From: Xenophilus azovorans DSM 13620
Lineage (GTDB): Bacteria; Pseudomonadota; Gammaproteobacteria; Burkholderiales; Burkholderiaceae_C
Direction: 5' to 3'
Length of the DNA: 64,000 nucleotides
Assembly (NCBI RefSeq): GCF_000745855.1
Contig: NZ_JQKD01000024.1
Location: forward strand, 34,886 to 98,885
Below the pieces are notes generated by a model. That model was not told where the DNA came from and ran no database searches. It worked only from the letters and a program-made list of their open reading frames with translations. Shown in pieces: positions 9,461 to 17,739 of this stretch; position 1 is the first letter of the stretch; the number at the start of each line of letters is the position of its first letter. A program made the translations under genes and the position numbers.

Positions 9461-10405
9461 TCAGCCGCGGCGCGCCGGCCCCACCCTCGCATGGGCCGCC
9501 AGCAGCCGCTTGCGCTGCACGAAGGCCCGGCCGATGCGCTCGCGCAGGCGCTCCATCGCCTCCGAGAAGTAGGCGCTGCGGCGCCAGAACAGGCCGAGCT
9601 GCAGCGTCCACACCGGTGCCGGCGCCGGCAGCGCCGCCAGCCCCTGCCCGCCCACGGCGGCCAGCGAGTCGTCGGTCATCACGGTCAGCATGGGCGTGCG
9701 CCGCACGAGCTGCGCGAAGACCGCGGGCGTGGCGTCGGTGTAGACGAAGGCGGGCACAGCGCCGATGCCGGCCTCGGCGAACATGGCGTCGACCCAGGTG
9801 CGCAGCGCGATGTTGGGCGGCGGCAGCGCCCAGGGCTGGGCCGCCAGGTCCTGCACCGTGAAGCGGCGCCGGAACAGGGCGTGCCCGCGCCGCGCCACCA
9901 CCTGCGAGCGCTGCGCGCCCAGCGCCATGCAGGACAGGCCGGGCATGGGCCGATCCGGATGGATCGCGGCGATGGCGAAGTCCAGCTCGCCGCCCTCCAG
10001 TTGGCGCAGCAGCATGTCGCTGAGTTGCACGCTGACGTGGAAGCGCATGCCCCGTCCCTCGTCCAGCAGCTCGGCCAGCACCGGCGTCAGCACCGACTCG
10101 ACCAGCGCCGGCACCACGCCGATGCGCAGCTCGCCCGCCGCGCCGTGCTTGAGGTCGCCCAGCAGGGCCTGCGTGTCGTTCACCCACTGGCCCAGCGCCA
10201 GGCCCTGTTTCAGCAGCGCCTGCCCCATGAAGGTGGGCGCCACGCCGCGCGGCGTGCGCTCCAGCAGCCGCGCGCCGATCTCGGCCTCCAGCCGCCGCAC
10301 GGCCTTGGTCAGCGCCGGCTGCGTCACGCCCAGCGCGTCGGCGGCGCGGTGCAGGCTCGTCATCTCGACCGCCTTGCAGAACCACTGCACGTCCTTGATC
10401 TGCAT
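9461..10405 (-). CDS. LysR-family transcriptional regulator
   Basis: 314 residues from ATG 10405. The winged helix-turn-helix covers about residues 1-60 (FCKAVEMTSLHRAADALGVTQPALTKAVRRLE), followed by a two-lobed effector domain. It is divergent from the Bug-family gene at 10546 and probably controls it and atuA. The start lacks a Shine-Dalgarno; a pure pyrimidine tract with TTC repeats lies directly upstream. The frame stays open to an ATG at 10489, which would add an unlikely poly-Phe stretch. It ends 13 bases from the convergent codA gene. Confidence 0.9.
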   Translation of the reverse strand: MQIKDVQWFCKAVEMTSLHRAADALGVTQPALTKAVRRLEAEIGARLLERTPRGVAPTFMGQALLKQGLALGQWVNDTQALLGDLKHGAAGELRIGVVPALVESVLTPVLAELLDEGRGMRFHVSVQLSDMLLRQLEGGELDFAIAAIHPDRPMPGLSCMALGAQRSQVVARRGHALFRRRFTVQDLAAQPWALPPPNIALRTWVDAMFAEAGIGAVPAFVYTDATPAVFAQLVRRTPMLTVMTDDSLAAVGGQGLAALPAPAPVWTLQLGLFWRRSAYFSEAMERLRERIGRAFVQRKRLLAAHARVGPARRG

Positions 10406-10407
10406 CT

Positions 10408-10438
10408 GAGGGAGAAAGAAGAAGAAGAAGAAGGGAGG
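10408..10438. repeat. 31-base homopurine tract with a GAA microsatellite
   Basis: The plus strand is purely A/G from 10408 to 10438 and contains five consecutive GAA units. On the LysR sense strand it is a TTC-rich pyrimidine run ending two bases before the ATG, where a ribosome-binding site would be expected. Unit-number changes would alter the leader length. The tract is in frame with a possible longer LysR start. Confidence 0.8.
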
Positions 10439-10464
10439 CCGGCGCGGCGGCGATTCCAGTTGGT

Positions 10465-10484
10465 TATCGCAAAAGCCCATGATA
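10465..10484. promoter_or_regulatory. Possible LysR-type operator
   Basis: TATC (10465-10468) and GATA (10481-10484) form an inverted pair twelve bases apart within the divergent region between the lysR gene and the Bug gene. Only four bases per arm match, so this is weak. The location is where an autoregulating LysR protein usually binds. Confidence 0.3.
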
Positions 10485-10545
10485 GGCATGGCCGTACGCG
10501 CGGCGCCTCCTCACAATCCCGGGCACATCCAGGAGACGAAGAGAG

Positions 10546-11535
10546 ATGATCGAAGCCCGCACACCCCTGCGGCGCCGGCTCGGGCGCATGGCCATCGGCC
10601 TGGCCCTGGCCTGCAGCGCCGCCGCTGCCTTCGCCCAGCAGGGCTACCCTTCGCGGCCGATCCGCGTGGTGGTGCCCTACCCGCCGGGCGGCAACACCGA
10701 CATCATCGCGCGCGACGTGATGAAGGAACTGTCGGCGCGGCTGGGCCAGCCGGTGGTGATCGACAACAAGCCCGGCGCCAACAGCATCCTCGGCACCGAC
10801 ATCGTCGCCAAGGCGTCCGCGGACGGCTATACGCTGGGCGTGGTCATCGGCGCCTACGCCAACAACGGCGCGCTGTACCGCAACCTGCCCTACCGCGCGG
10901 GCGACCTGGTGCCCGTCTCGCAACTGACCCGCACCTCGCTGGTGCTGGTGACCGCGCGCCCCGGGACGGCCTCGCTCGCCGACTTGGTCCATGCTGCCGG
11001 CGACCCGGCGGCGCCGCTGAGCTTCGCCAGCAGCGGCGTCGGCTCCGCCGCCCACCTGCTGGGCGAGCGCACGGCACGCGCGACGGGCATGAAGGCCGTG
11101 CTGCACGTGCCGTACAAGGGCACGGCCGATGCGGCCGCGGACCTGGTGAGCGGGCGGGTCGGCTTCATGTTCGACGCCATCTCCGCCATGGGGCCGCAGA
11201 TCCAGGCGGGCAAACTCAAGGCGCTGGCGGTGACCGGCCAGGACCGCTCGCCGCTGCTGCCGGACGTGCCCAGCATGAAGGAGCTCGGCCACCCCGAGCT
11301 GGTGGCCTATGCTTGGGCCGGCGTGCTCGCGCCGGCGCACACGCCGCCGGCCATCGTCGAGCGGCTGGCAGGCGAGCTGTCCGCCGTGCTGAAGGACCCA
11401 GCCCTGCGCGCCAAGCTCGCCGCCATCAGCACCGAGGCGGTGGGCAGCACGCCGGCCGGATTCGCACGCTTCCTGGCCGAGGAGCAGAAGGTCAACGTCG
11501 ACCTGATCCGCACCCTCGGGATCTCGCTGGACTGA
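10546..11535 (+). CDS. Bug/TctC-family tripartite-transporter substrate-binding protein
   Basis: 329 residues with a signal peptide to about residue 31 (AAAAFAQQ). Family marks are YPSRPIRVVVPYPPGGNTDIIAR, VVIDNKPGANSILGTDIVAK and VPYKGTADAAADLVSGRV. Bug proteins bind carboxylates in the periplasm and normally serve TctAB permeases; no tctA or tctB lies nearby. The next gene, atuA, begins 5 bases downstream, so both probably form one unit under the divergent LysR. The ligand is unknown. Confidence 0.93.
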   Translation: MIEARTPLRRRLGRMAIGLALACSAAAAFAQQGYPSRPIRVVVPYPPGGNTDIIARDVMKELSARLGQPVVIDNKPGANSILGTDIVAKASADGYTLGVVIGAYANNGALYRNLPYRAGDLVPVSQLTRTSLVLVTARPGTASLADLVHAAGDPAAPLSFASSGVGSAAHLLGERTARATGMKAVLHVPYKGTADAAADLVSGRVGFMFDAISAMGPQIQAGKLKALAVTGQDRSPLLPDVPSMKELGHPELVAYAWAGVLAPAHTPPAIVERLAGELSAVLKDPALRAKLAAISTEAVGSTPAGFARFLAEEQKVNVDLIRTLGISLD

Positions 11536-11539
11536 GCCG

Positions 11540-13318
11540 ATGGCACGCAAGACCGTCCGCATCGGCGGCGCCTGCGCCTTCATCGGCGACAGCGTGCTCG
11601 GCCCGCAGCAACTGGCCGACGTGCCGGGCATGGAGTACCTGGTGTTCGACTACCTGGCGGAGATGACGCTGTCGAGCTTCGCGCATGCGCGCAAGTCGAA
11701 TCCCGCCGCCGGCTATGCCGCCGACTTCGTCAACGTGGCGCTGCGCGCGGTGCTGCCGCGCTGCGTGCAGCGGGGCATCCGGCTGGTGGCCAATGCCGGC
11801 GGCCTCAACCCGCGTGGCTGCGCGCAGGCGATCGAGGCGCTGGCGCGCGAGCTGGGCTGCCGCGTGCGCGTCGCCTTCGTCGAGGGCGACGACTGCCTGG
11901 GCCTGATGCCGCAGCTGGCCGCCGAGGGCGCGGCGGACTTCTACACCGGCGCGCCCATGCCGCACGGGCTGGACAGCGCCAACGCCTACCTCGGCGCGGC
12001 GCCCATCGCGCGCGCGCTGGACAGGGGCGCGGACATCGTGGTCACGGGCCGCATCGTCGACAGCGCGGCCACGCTGGGCATCCTGATGCACGCGTTCGGC
12101 TGGGGCGCGGACGACCTGGACGCGCTGGCCGCCGGTTCGCTGGCGGGCCACGTGCTCGAATGCGGCGCGCAGGCCACCGGCGGCATCTTCACCGACTGGG
12201 CGTCGGTCCCCGGCTGGGAGCGCATCGGCTACCCGTTCGTGGACTGCGAGGCCGACGGCCGCTTCGTGGTGGGCAAGCCCGAGGGCAGCGGCGGCCTGCT
12301 GACCACCGCCACGGTGGGCGAGCAGATCCTGTACGAGGTGGGCGATCCGCGCAGCTATGTGCTGCCCGACGTCGTCTGCGACTTCAGCCAGGTCCGCGTC
12401 ACCCAGGAGGGCCCCGACCGCGTCCGGGTGGAAGGCGCGCGCGGCCGCCCGGCGCCGGCGGCGTACAAGGTGTCGGCCACCTACCAGCAGGGCTTCCGCT
12501 GCATCGCCTCGCTGTCCGTCTTCGGCATCGACGCCGTGCCGAAGGCGCGCCGCACCGGCGAGGCGCTGCTGGCACGGGTGCGCGCCATGCTGGCGGCCCA
12601 GGGGCTGGACGACTTCGAGAAGGCGAGCGTCACCGTGCTGGGCGCGGAGGACGGCTACGGCCCGCACGCCCGCGACGGCCGCCTGCGCGAGGCGGTGGTG
12701 CGCATCGCGGCCTTGCACGCGGATGCGGCGGCGCTGGCGCTGCTGGCGCGCGAGGCGCGTGCGGCCGGCGTCTCGTTCGCTCCGGGCACCACCAGCGGCA
12801 GCGCCCTGAACCTCAACAGCAGCGCGCCGGTGGAGCCGCTGTACCGCCTGTTCTCGTGCCTGGTGGACAAGCATCGGCTGCCGCCGGCGCGCGTCGAACT
12901 GGACGGGCGCGTGGAAGAGGTGCCGGTGCCCGCCCCCGCGGCTGCCGCAACGTCACCGGAACCCGCGCCCGCCGGCGAGGCGGCCGCCACGCCGCGCTCC
13001 GACCGGCAGGTGCCGCTGATCGCCCTGGCGCACGCGCGCTCGGGCGACAAGGGCGACACGTCCAACATCGCCGTGCTCGCCCGGCGCCCGCAGGACCTGC
13101 CGCTGCTGCGCCGCGAGCTGACGCCGGAGCGCGTCGGCCGCCACCTGGCGCACCTGGTCAAGGGGTCGGTGTTCCGCTACGAGGTGCCGGGCCTGCACGC
13201 GCTGAACTTCCTGCTGCTGCAGTCGCTCGATGGCGGCGGCCCGACCTCGCTGCGCCCCGACCCGATGGGCAAGGGTTTGGCGCAGATGCTGCTGGAGATG
13301 CCGGTGCACGCGGACTGA
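11540..13318 (+). CDS. AtuA-like protein (DUF1446), acyclic terpene/acyl-CoA catabolism family
   Basis: 592 residues. The N-terminal DUF1446 domain spans about 1-450 (VRIGGACAFIGDSV; ANAGGLNPRGCAQAIEAL; DIVVTGRIVDSAATLG). The separate C-terminal domain spans about 485-592 (IALAHARSGDKGDTSNIAVLA). Relatives include AtuA of the Pseudomonas citronellol/geraniol pathway, whose exact reaction is unclear. No other atu genes are here, so terpene degradation is not implied. Coupling to a Bug protein suggests breakdown of an imported carboxylic acid. Its stop abuts the palindromic element. Confidence 0.87.
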   Translation: MARKTVRIGGACAFIGDSVLGPQQLADVPGMEYLVFDYLAEMTLSSFAHARKSNPAAGYAADFVNVALRAVLPRCVQRGIRLVANAGGLNPRGCAQAIEALARELGCRVRVAFVEGDDCLGLMPQLAAEGAADFYTGAPMPHGLDSANAYLGAAPIARALDRGADIVVTGRIVDSAATLGILMHAFGWGADDLDALAAGSLAGHVLECGAQATGGIFTDWASVPGWERIGYPFVDCEADGRFVVGKPEGSGGLLTTATVGEQILYEVGDPRSYVLPDVVCDFSQVRVTQEGPDRVRVEGARGRPAPAAYKVSATYQQGFRCIASLSVFGIDAVPKARRTGEALLARVRAMLAAQGLDDFEKASVTVLGAEDGYGPHARDGRLREAVVRIAALHADAAALALLAREARAAGVSFAPGTTSGSALNLNSSAPVEPLYRLFSCLVDKHRLPPARVELDGRVEEVPVPAPAAAATSPEPAPAGEAAATPRSDRQVPLIALAHARSGDKGDTSNIAVLARRPQDLPLLRRELTPERVGRHLAHLVKGSVFRYEVPGLHALNFLLLQSLDGGGPTSLRPDPMGKGLAQMLLEMPVHAD

Positions 13319-13478
13319 GAAGCTGTGAACGAACCCGACATGCCCGCTCATCCCGCCCAAAGGCACGCACTCATCGTTGCAAATGCTCGCCATAGCCCGA
13401 GCTATGGCTGCGCCTTGCGCCTCGATTGCGCACCTTTGGACGGTCTGCTCGGCCACGCCGGATTCATTCACAGCTTCT
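13318..13478. repeat. 161-bp imperfect palindrome (MITE-like or terminator element)
   Basis: The whole interval between convergent atuA and the FAD oxidoreductase gene is one inverted repeat centred near 13398. Its ends are AGAAGCTGTGAACGAA and, as reverse complement, AGAAGCTGTGAATGAA. Inner blocks also pair: CCGCCCAAAGG with CCGTCCAAAGG, and CCATAGCCCG with CCATAGCTCG around the centre. It encodes nothing convincing. It could be a non-autonomous mobile element or a two-way terminator. Target-site duplications were not evident. Confidence 0.8.
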
Positions 13479-13493
13479 GAAGCCGCGCACGCC

Positions 13494-14774
13494 TCAGGCC
13501 AGGATCGCGCCGGCCTCGCTCAAGGCCGCGCGCAGCGCCCCCGCCTGCACGCCGCGCGCGGCATCGTCGCCGGCCGCCGCCATCGCTGCAGCAGTCCCTG
13601 CGGCCTGCCCCACCGCCATGGAAATCGTCATGACCCGCACGGCGGCCAGCGCCTGGTGGGTCGCCGAGATGCCCCGGCCGGCCACCAGCGCGTTGTCCAG
13701 GCCCGCCGGGCAGAGGCTGCGGTAGGGGATCTGGTAAGCGTGGTCGTCGCCCAGCGCCGCGTATTCCAGCTCGCCCCCCGCAGCCGGATGGATGTCGATC
13801 GGGTACGCGCCCGCGGCGATCGCGTCCTCGAACGCGGCCGGCGCCAGCAGGTCGCCGGCCGTCAGCACGTGGTCGCCCTGCACCCGGCGCGTCTCGCGCA
13901 CGCCCACCTGCGTGCCGAAGGCCAGCAGCCGCCCGGCATCGCAGCCCGGCACCTGCTCGCGCAGGTACTGCGCGGCGCGCCAGGCCTGCCGGCGGCCCTC
14001 GACCTCGGCGCGCCCCAGCGCCAGCGCATCGGTCGCGTCGACGGCCAGGCGGCTGATGTTGAACCAGCCGTCCTGCGAGAACGGATCGCGCGCCACGTGC
14101 AGCGCCGCGCGCGCCAGGGCGCCCGCCTCGTAGCCGCGCCGCGCCAGCGCGGCCAGCTCGGCGGGCGGCAGCGCGTCCAGCCGCCCGAAGTCGATCGGCC
14201 CGAAGCGGAACATCATCGTCGCCGGCTGCAGCGATTCGTCGTCGCCGAGGGCAAGGAAGGCCGCGCCCGCCTTCTGCATCGCGTCCATGTCGCCCGAGGC
14301 GTCCACCACTACGCAGGGCCGGATCTCCACCACGCCGCCCTTGGTCAACGCGCGCGCCCGCGCGATGCGGCGCCCTTCGCGCTCCACGTCCAGCAGGCTC
14401 GCGTGCAGCAGCAGTTGCACGCCCGCCTCGGTGGCCATGTCGTCCAGCACCAGCTTGAGCACCTCGGGCGCGTATTCCACGCGGTCCATGCGGTGCCCGG
14501 TGGACATGACGAAGACCTCGTGCGCGGCGGCGGCGCCGTAGGCGCGAAGCCGCTCGACCACCTCCTGCGCCAGCCCCGCCACCACCCGGCGCCCGCCGGC
14601 CGTCTGCCAGGAGTTGAACTGCGCGACCGCGCCGGCCGTCGCGTTGCCGCCGAGGAAGCCGTAGCGCTCCAGCAGCAGCACGCGCGCGCCGCGGCGGCCC
14701 GCCGCGACGGCCGCCATCGCGCCGGCCACCCCGCCGCCGCACACCAGCACGTCGGCCTGCATCGGCTGCGCCAT
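13494..14774 (-). CDS. FAD-dependent oxidoreductase, substrate unknown
   Basis: 426 residues. The FAD-binding beta-alpha-beta motif is at the N-terminus (ADVLVCGGGVAGAMAAVAA, ending with acidic LLLERYG), followed by GGNATAGAVAQFN, characteristic of the FAD_oxidored family. A second FAD contact may be VVDASGDMDAMQKAGA near residue 165, and the C-terminal VAGRGISATHQALAAVRVM is the usual closing motif. It lies three bases after the Bug gene upstream on the same strand, so both are likely one operon under the LysR gene at 15874. Confidence 0.87.
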   Translation of the reverse strand: MAQPMQADVLVCGGGVAGAMAAVAAGRRGARVLLLERYGFLGGNATAGAVAQFNSWQTAGGRRVVAGLAQEVVERLRAYGAAAAHEVFVMSTGHRMDRVEYAPEVLKLVLDDMATEAGVQLLLHASLLDVEREGRRIARARALTKGGVVEIRPCVVVDASGDMDAMQKAGAAFLALGDDESLQPATMMFRFGPIDFGRLDALPPAELAALARRGYEAGALARAALHVARDPFSQDGWFNISRLAVDATDALALGRAEVEGRRQAWRAAQYLREQVPGCDAGRLLAFGTQVGVRETRRVQGDHVLTAGDLLAPAAFEDAIAAGAYPIDIHPAAGGELEYAALGDDHAYQIPYRSLCPAGLDNALVAGRGISATHQALAAVRVMTISMAVGQAAGTAAAMAAAGDDAARGVQAGALRAALSEAGAILA

Positions 14775-14777
14775 CGA

Positions 14778-15758
14778 TCAGCCCACCTTGATGCCGCGCT
14801 CGCGGATCACGGCCGCATAGCGGGCCGTCTCGTCCTGCAGGAAGCGCGCGGTCGCCTGCCGGCTCATGACGAACGGCGCCACGTTCTGCGCGGCGAAGCG
14901 GCTCTTGACCGTGTCGGAGGCCAGCGCCTGGCCGAGCAGGGTCTCCAGCTTCGCCAGGCCGTCCGCAGGGATGGTGTCCCTGGGCGCCAGCAGGGCCGCC
15001 CAGCCCTGCACCTCGAGCGCCGGATAGCCCAGCGAGCGCAGCGTCGGCACGCCCGGCAGTTCCGCCGCCGGCTGCGGCGACGACACGGCCAGCGCGCGCA
15101 GGCGGCCGGACTGGATGTGCGGCGCCACGCTGGGCAGGTTGAGGAAGCCGAAGTCCACCAGGCCGCTGATCATCTCCGGCAGCAGCGCGCTCTCGCCCTT
15201 GTAGGCCACCGGCGTGATCTGCACGCCGGCCTGCCCGGCGAAGATCTCGGAGGTCAGGTGCGCCAGCGAGCCGTTGCCGCTGTTGCCCGCCGCCATGCCC
15301 GGCTTGCGCTTCGCCAGCGCGATCAGGTCCTTGAGCGATTTGGCCTCGGAGCCGGCCGGCACCACCAGCACCAGCGGCTGCGCCGAGACCATGCCGATGG
15401 CGTCGAAGTCGCGCACCGGGTCGTAGCCGGCCTGCGGGTTCAGCGACGCGTTGATGAGCATGCTGTTGCTGGCCATCAGCAGCGTGTGGCCGTCGCGCGC
15501 CTGCGCCGCGGCGGTGACGCCGATGACGCTGCCCGCGCCCGGCTTGTTCTCCACGATCACGCCCTGCCCCAGCCCGGGCGCGAACAGGTCGGCCAGGACG
15601 CGGGCGGAGGAGTCGGCCCCGCCGCCGGGCGCGAAGGGCACGATGATGCGCACGGAGCGGGACGGCCACGGCGCGGCCGCGGCGGCGCGGCCCGCGAACG
15701 CGGCGGCCGCCAGCCCGGCCAGCACGGCCCGGCGGGAAAGAGCGGAAGAGTTCATCAC
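14778..15758 (-). CDS. Bug/TctC-family substrate-binding protein
   Basis: 326 residues. The N-terminus has twin arginines and a hydrophobic stretch (SRRAVLAGLAAAAFAG), so Tat export is possible. Then come family motifs SRSVRIIVPFAPGGGADSSA, GVIVENKPGAGSVIGVTAA and PVAYKGESALLPEMISGLV. No permease genes are adjacent. It starts divergently from the LysR gene at 15874 with a clean dyad between them, and it is followed by the FAD oxidoreductase gene. The ligand cannot be named. Confidence 0.92.
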   Translation of the reverse strand: MMNSSALSRRAVLAGLAAAAFAGRAAAAAPWPSRSVRIIVPFAPGGGADSSARVLADLFAPGLGQGVIVENKPGAGSVIGVTAAAQARDGHTLLMASNSMLINASLNPQAGYDPVRDFDAIGMVSAQPLVLVVPAGSEAKSLKDLIALAKRKPGMAAGNSGNGSLAHLTSEIFAGQAGVQITPVAYKGESALLPEMISGLVDFGFLNLPSVAPHIQSGRLRALAVSSPQPAAELPGVPTLRSLGYPALEVQGWAALLAPRDTIPADGLAKLETLLGQALASDTVKSRFAAQNVAPFVMSRQATARFLQDETARYAAVIRERGIKVG

Positions 15759-15840
15759 CTCGTGTGTCTCCTGGTGTCGATCAGGTGCGGATGATCCCTT
15801 CCGCCGCCCATAGCATCAAATACCAATCCTCGGCCATCTC

Positions 15841-15855
15841 ATAACATCACGTTAT
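15841..15855. promoter_or_regulatory. LysR-type operator dyad
   Basis: ATAACATCACGTTAT is a perfect five-base inverted repeat with a five-base spacer, containing the T-N11-A core expected for LysR proteins. It lies 18 bases before the lysR ATG (15874) and 82 bases from the divergent Bug start. It is a good candidate for autoregulation and activation of the Bug-FAD operon. Confidence 0.6.
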
Positions 15856-15873
15856 CCCGTCCCGGAGCACGCC

Positions 15874-16776
15874 ATGAACCTGAGGCAGATCGAGGTATTC
15901 CGCGCCGTCATGCAGGCGGGCTCCGTCACCGACGCCGCGCGCCTGCTGCACGTGTCACAGCCGGGCGTCAGCCGCATGCTGGGGCACATCGAGCTGCAGC
16001 TGGGGCTGAGGCTGTTCGAGCGCAGCCACGGCAGGCTGCGCCCCACGCCCGAGGCGCGGGCGCTGCATGCCGAGGTCGAGCGCGTCTACCAGGGCGTGCA
16101 GCGCATCGAGCAGCGGGCGCACGACCTCAAGGCGGGCAGCGGCCTCGCGCTGCGCGTGCTCGCCAGCCCCAGCACGGCGCTGGAGGTCGTGCCGCGCGCC
16201 GTCTCGCAACTGGCGCTGCGCTTCCCGACGGCGCGCATCTACATGGAGACGCAACTGGTGCGCGAGATGGTGGGCCAGCTCACCCGCCACGAGGCGGACG
16301 TGGCCGTGTCCACCCTGCCGATCGACCACCCGCTGCTGACGGGGCAAGTGGTCGGCCGCTGGTCGCTGGCCTGCGTGTTCAGGCCCGACCACCCGCTGGC
16401 CGCGCGGCGCAGCATCTCGCTGCGGCAACTGAAGGACGAGCGCCTGATCGCCTTCAGCCCCGACACGCCCCAGGGCAAGCTGATCGCGCAGCACTGGCAG
16501 GACGACGAGCTGTCCCGCAGCGCCCGGATCGAGGTCCGCTCGGGCCAGGTGGCCTGCGCACTCGCGGCCTGCGGCGCCGGCGTCGCGGTCGTGGACGAAC
16601 TCAGCGCGCGCGCCTGGAACAGCGACCGGCTGGCCTGCCGCCCCCTGCGCGCGAGCCCCTCCCATCGCGTCTTCGTCGTGCGGCACGCGCACGAGCCGCA
16701 GTCCGGCCTGGCGCTGGCCTTTCAGCAGGAGGTGGAGCGAGCGCTGCGGGCCGTGGCCCCGGCCGGCCGGGCCTGA
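15874..16776 (+). CDS. LysR-family transcriptional regulator
   Basis: 300 residues. The helix-turn-helix is at about residues 1-60 (FRAVMQAGSVTDAARLLHVSQPGVSRMLGHIE), with the effector-binding domain from about 90. Divergent orientation with the Bug-FAD oxidoreductase pair and the dyad at 15841 suggest it controls them. The effector is probably the imported ligand or a metabolite, which is unknown. It is convergent with the sirtuin gene, 14 bases apart. Confidence 0.92.
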   Translation: MNLRQIEVFRAVMQAGSVTDAARLLHVSQPGVSRMLGHIELQLGLRLFERSHGRLRPTPEARALHAEVERVYQGVQRIEQRAHDLKAGSGLALRVLASPSTALEVVPRAVSQLALRFPTARIYMETQLVREMVGQLTRHEADVAVSTLPIDHPLLTGQVVGRWSLACVFRPDHPLAARRSISLRQLKDERLIAFSPDTPQGKLIAQHWQDDELSRSARIEVRSGQVACALAACGAGVAVVDELSARAWNSDRLACRPLRASPSHRVFVVRHAHEPQSGLALAFQQEVERALRAVAPAGRA

Positions 16777-16790
16777 GCGGCACGCAGGGC

Positions 16791-17636
16791 TCAGGCGGCG
16801 GCGGGCACGGTGCGCTGCACGGCCCGCGCCAGCGCTTCCAGCGCCTCGCCGCAGGGCGCCTGCACCTTCAGCGCCAGCAGCTCGTCGGCCCGCGTGCGCC
16901 CCAGGTTGACGGCCGCCACCGGCCGGCCCGCAGCCGCCGCGGCCTGCACGAAGCGAAAGCCCGAATACACCATCAGGGAGGAGCCGGCCACCAGCACCGC
17001 GTCGCAGCCGCGGACCGCCGCCATGCCGGCCTCGACGCGTTCGCGCGGCACGCTTTCGCCGAAGAACACCACGTCCGGCTTGAGCAGCCCGCCGCAGGCG
17101 GCGCAGGCCGGCACGCGGAAGGCGTCGAAGGCGTGCCCTTCCAGGTCCGCGTCGCCGTCGGGCGCGATGCCGGCCTCCAGCGCCGCCCAGTCGGGGTTGA
17201 GGGCGAGCAGCTCGTCCTGCAGCACGGCGCGCGGCAGGCGGGCCTCGCAGGCCATGCAACGCACCGTGTCGATGCGGCCGTGCAGGTCCAGCACGCGGCG
17301 GCTGCCTGCGGCATGGTGCAGGCCGTCCACGTTCTGCGTCAGCACCAGCGCGACGCGGCCGGCCTGTTCGAGCTGCGCCAGCGCCCGATGGGCCGCGCCG
17401 GGGTGCGCCCGCCCCATCACCCGCCAGCCGACCAGGCTGCGCGCCCAGTAGCGCCGCCGCACCGCCTCGCTGCCCATGAAGGCCCGGAAGTCCACCGGCG
17501 GGCTGCGCTTCCAGTCGCCGTTGGCGTCGCGGTAGTCGGGGATGCCGGACTCGGTGCTCACCCCCGCCCCGGTGAGCACCACCAGGCGCGGGTGGCGCAG
17601 CGCGAAGTCGGTCAGGGCGTCGAAGGGCGTGGACAT
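16791..17636 (-). CDS. Sir2-type NAD-dependent protein deacylase
   Basis: 281 residues from ATG 17636 (MSTPFDAL). NAD-binding GAGVSTESGIPDYRD is near residue 23, TQNVDGLHHAAG near 100 carries the catalytic histidine region (LDLHGRID), and two Cys pairs (CMAC, CAAC) should bind zinc. It removes acyl groups from lysines using NAD. Longer open frame upstream lacks homology, so the internal start was chosen; ATG 17648 is an alternative. It is divergent from ppk2. Confidence 0.93.
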   Translation of the reverse strand: MSTPFDALTDFALRHPRLVVLTGAGVSTESGIPDYRDANGDWKRSPPVDFRAFMGSEAVRRRYWARSLVGWRVMGRAHPGAAHRALAQLEQAGRVALVLTQNVDGLHHAAGSRRVLDLHGRIDTVRCMACEARLPRAVLQDELLALNPDWAALEAGIAPDGDADLEGHAFDAFRVPACAACGGLLKPDVVFFGESVPRERVEAGMAAVRGCDAVLVAGSSLMVYSGFRFVQAAAAAGRPVAAVNLGRTRADELLALKVQAPCGEALEALARAVQRTVPAAA

Positions 17637-17739
17637 GGCCCGCAGCATACGGCGCCGGCTGACAGCCATCCGCGCGCATGGCGTCACCGCGGTGTCATGC
17701 GCGGCGGCGATGATCCGGGAACATGTACCCGGAGTCACC

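Noticed and set aside
13377..15794. Very long plus-strand open frame of about 800 codons
   Set aside because: It is antisense to the FAD oxidoreductase and Bug genes, has Arg/His/Gln-rich composition typical of GC-rich shadows, and no domain.
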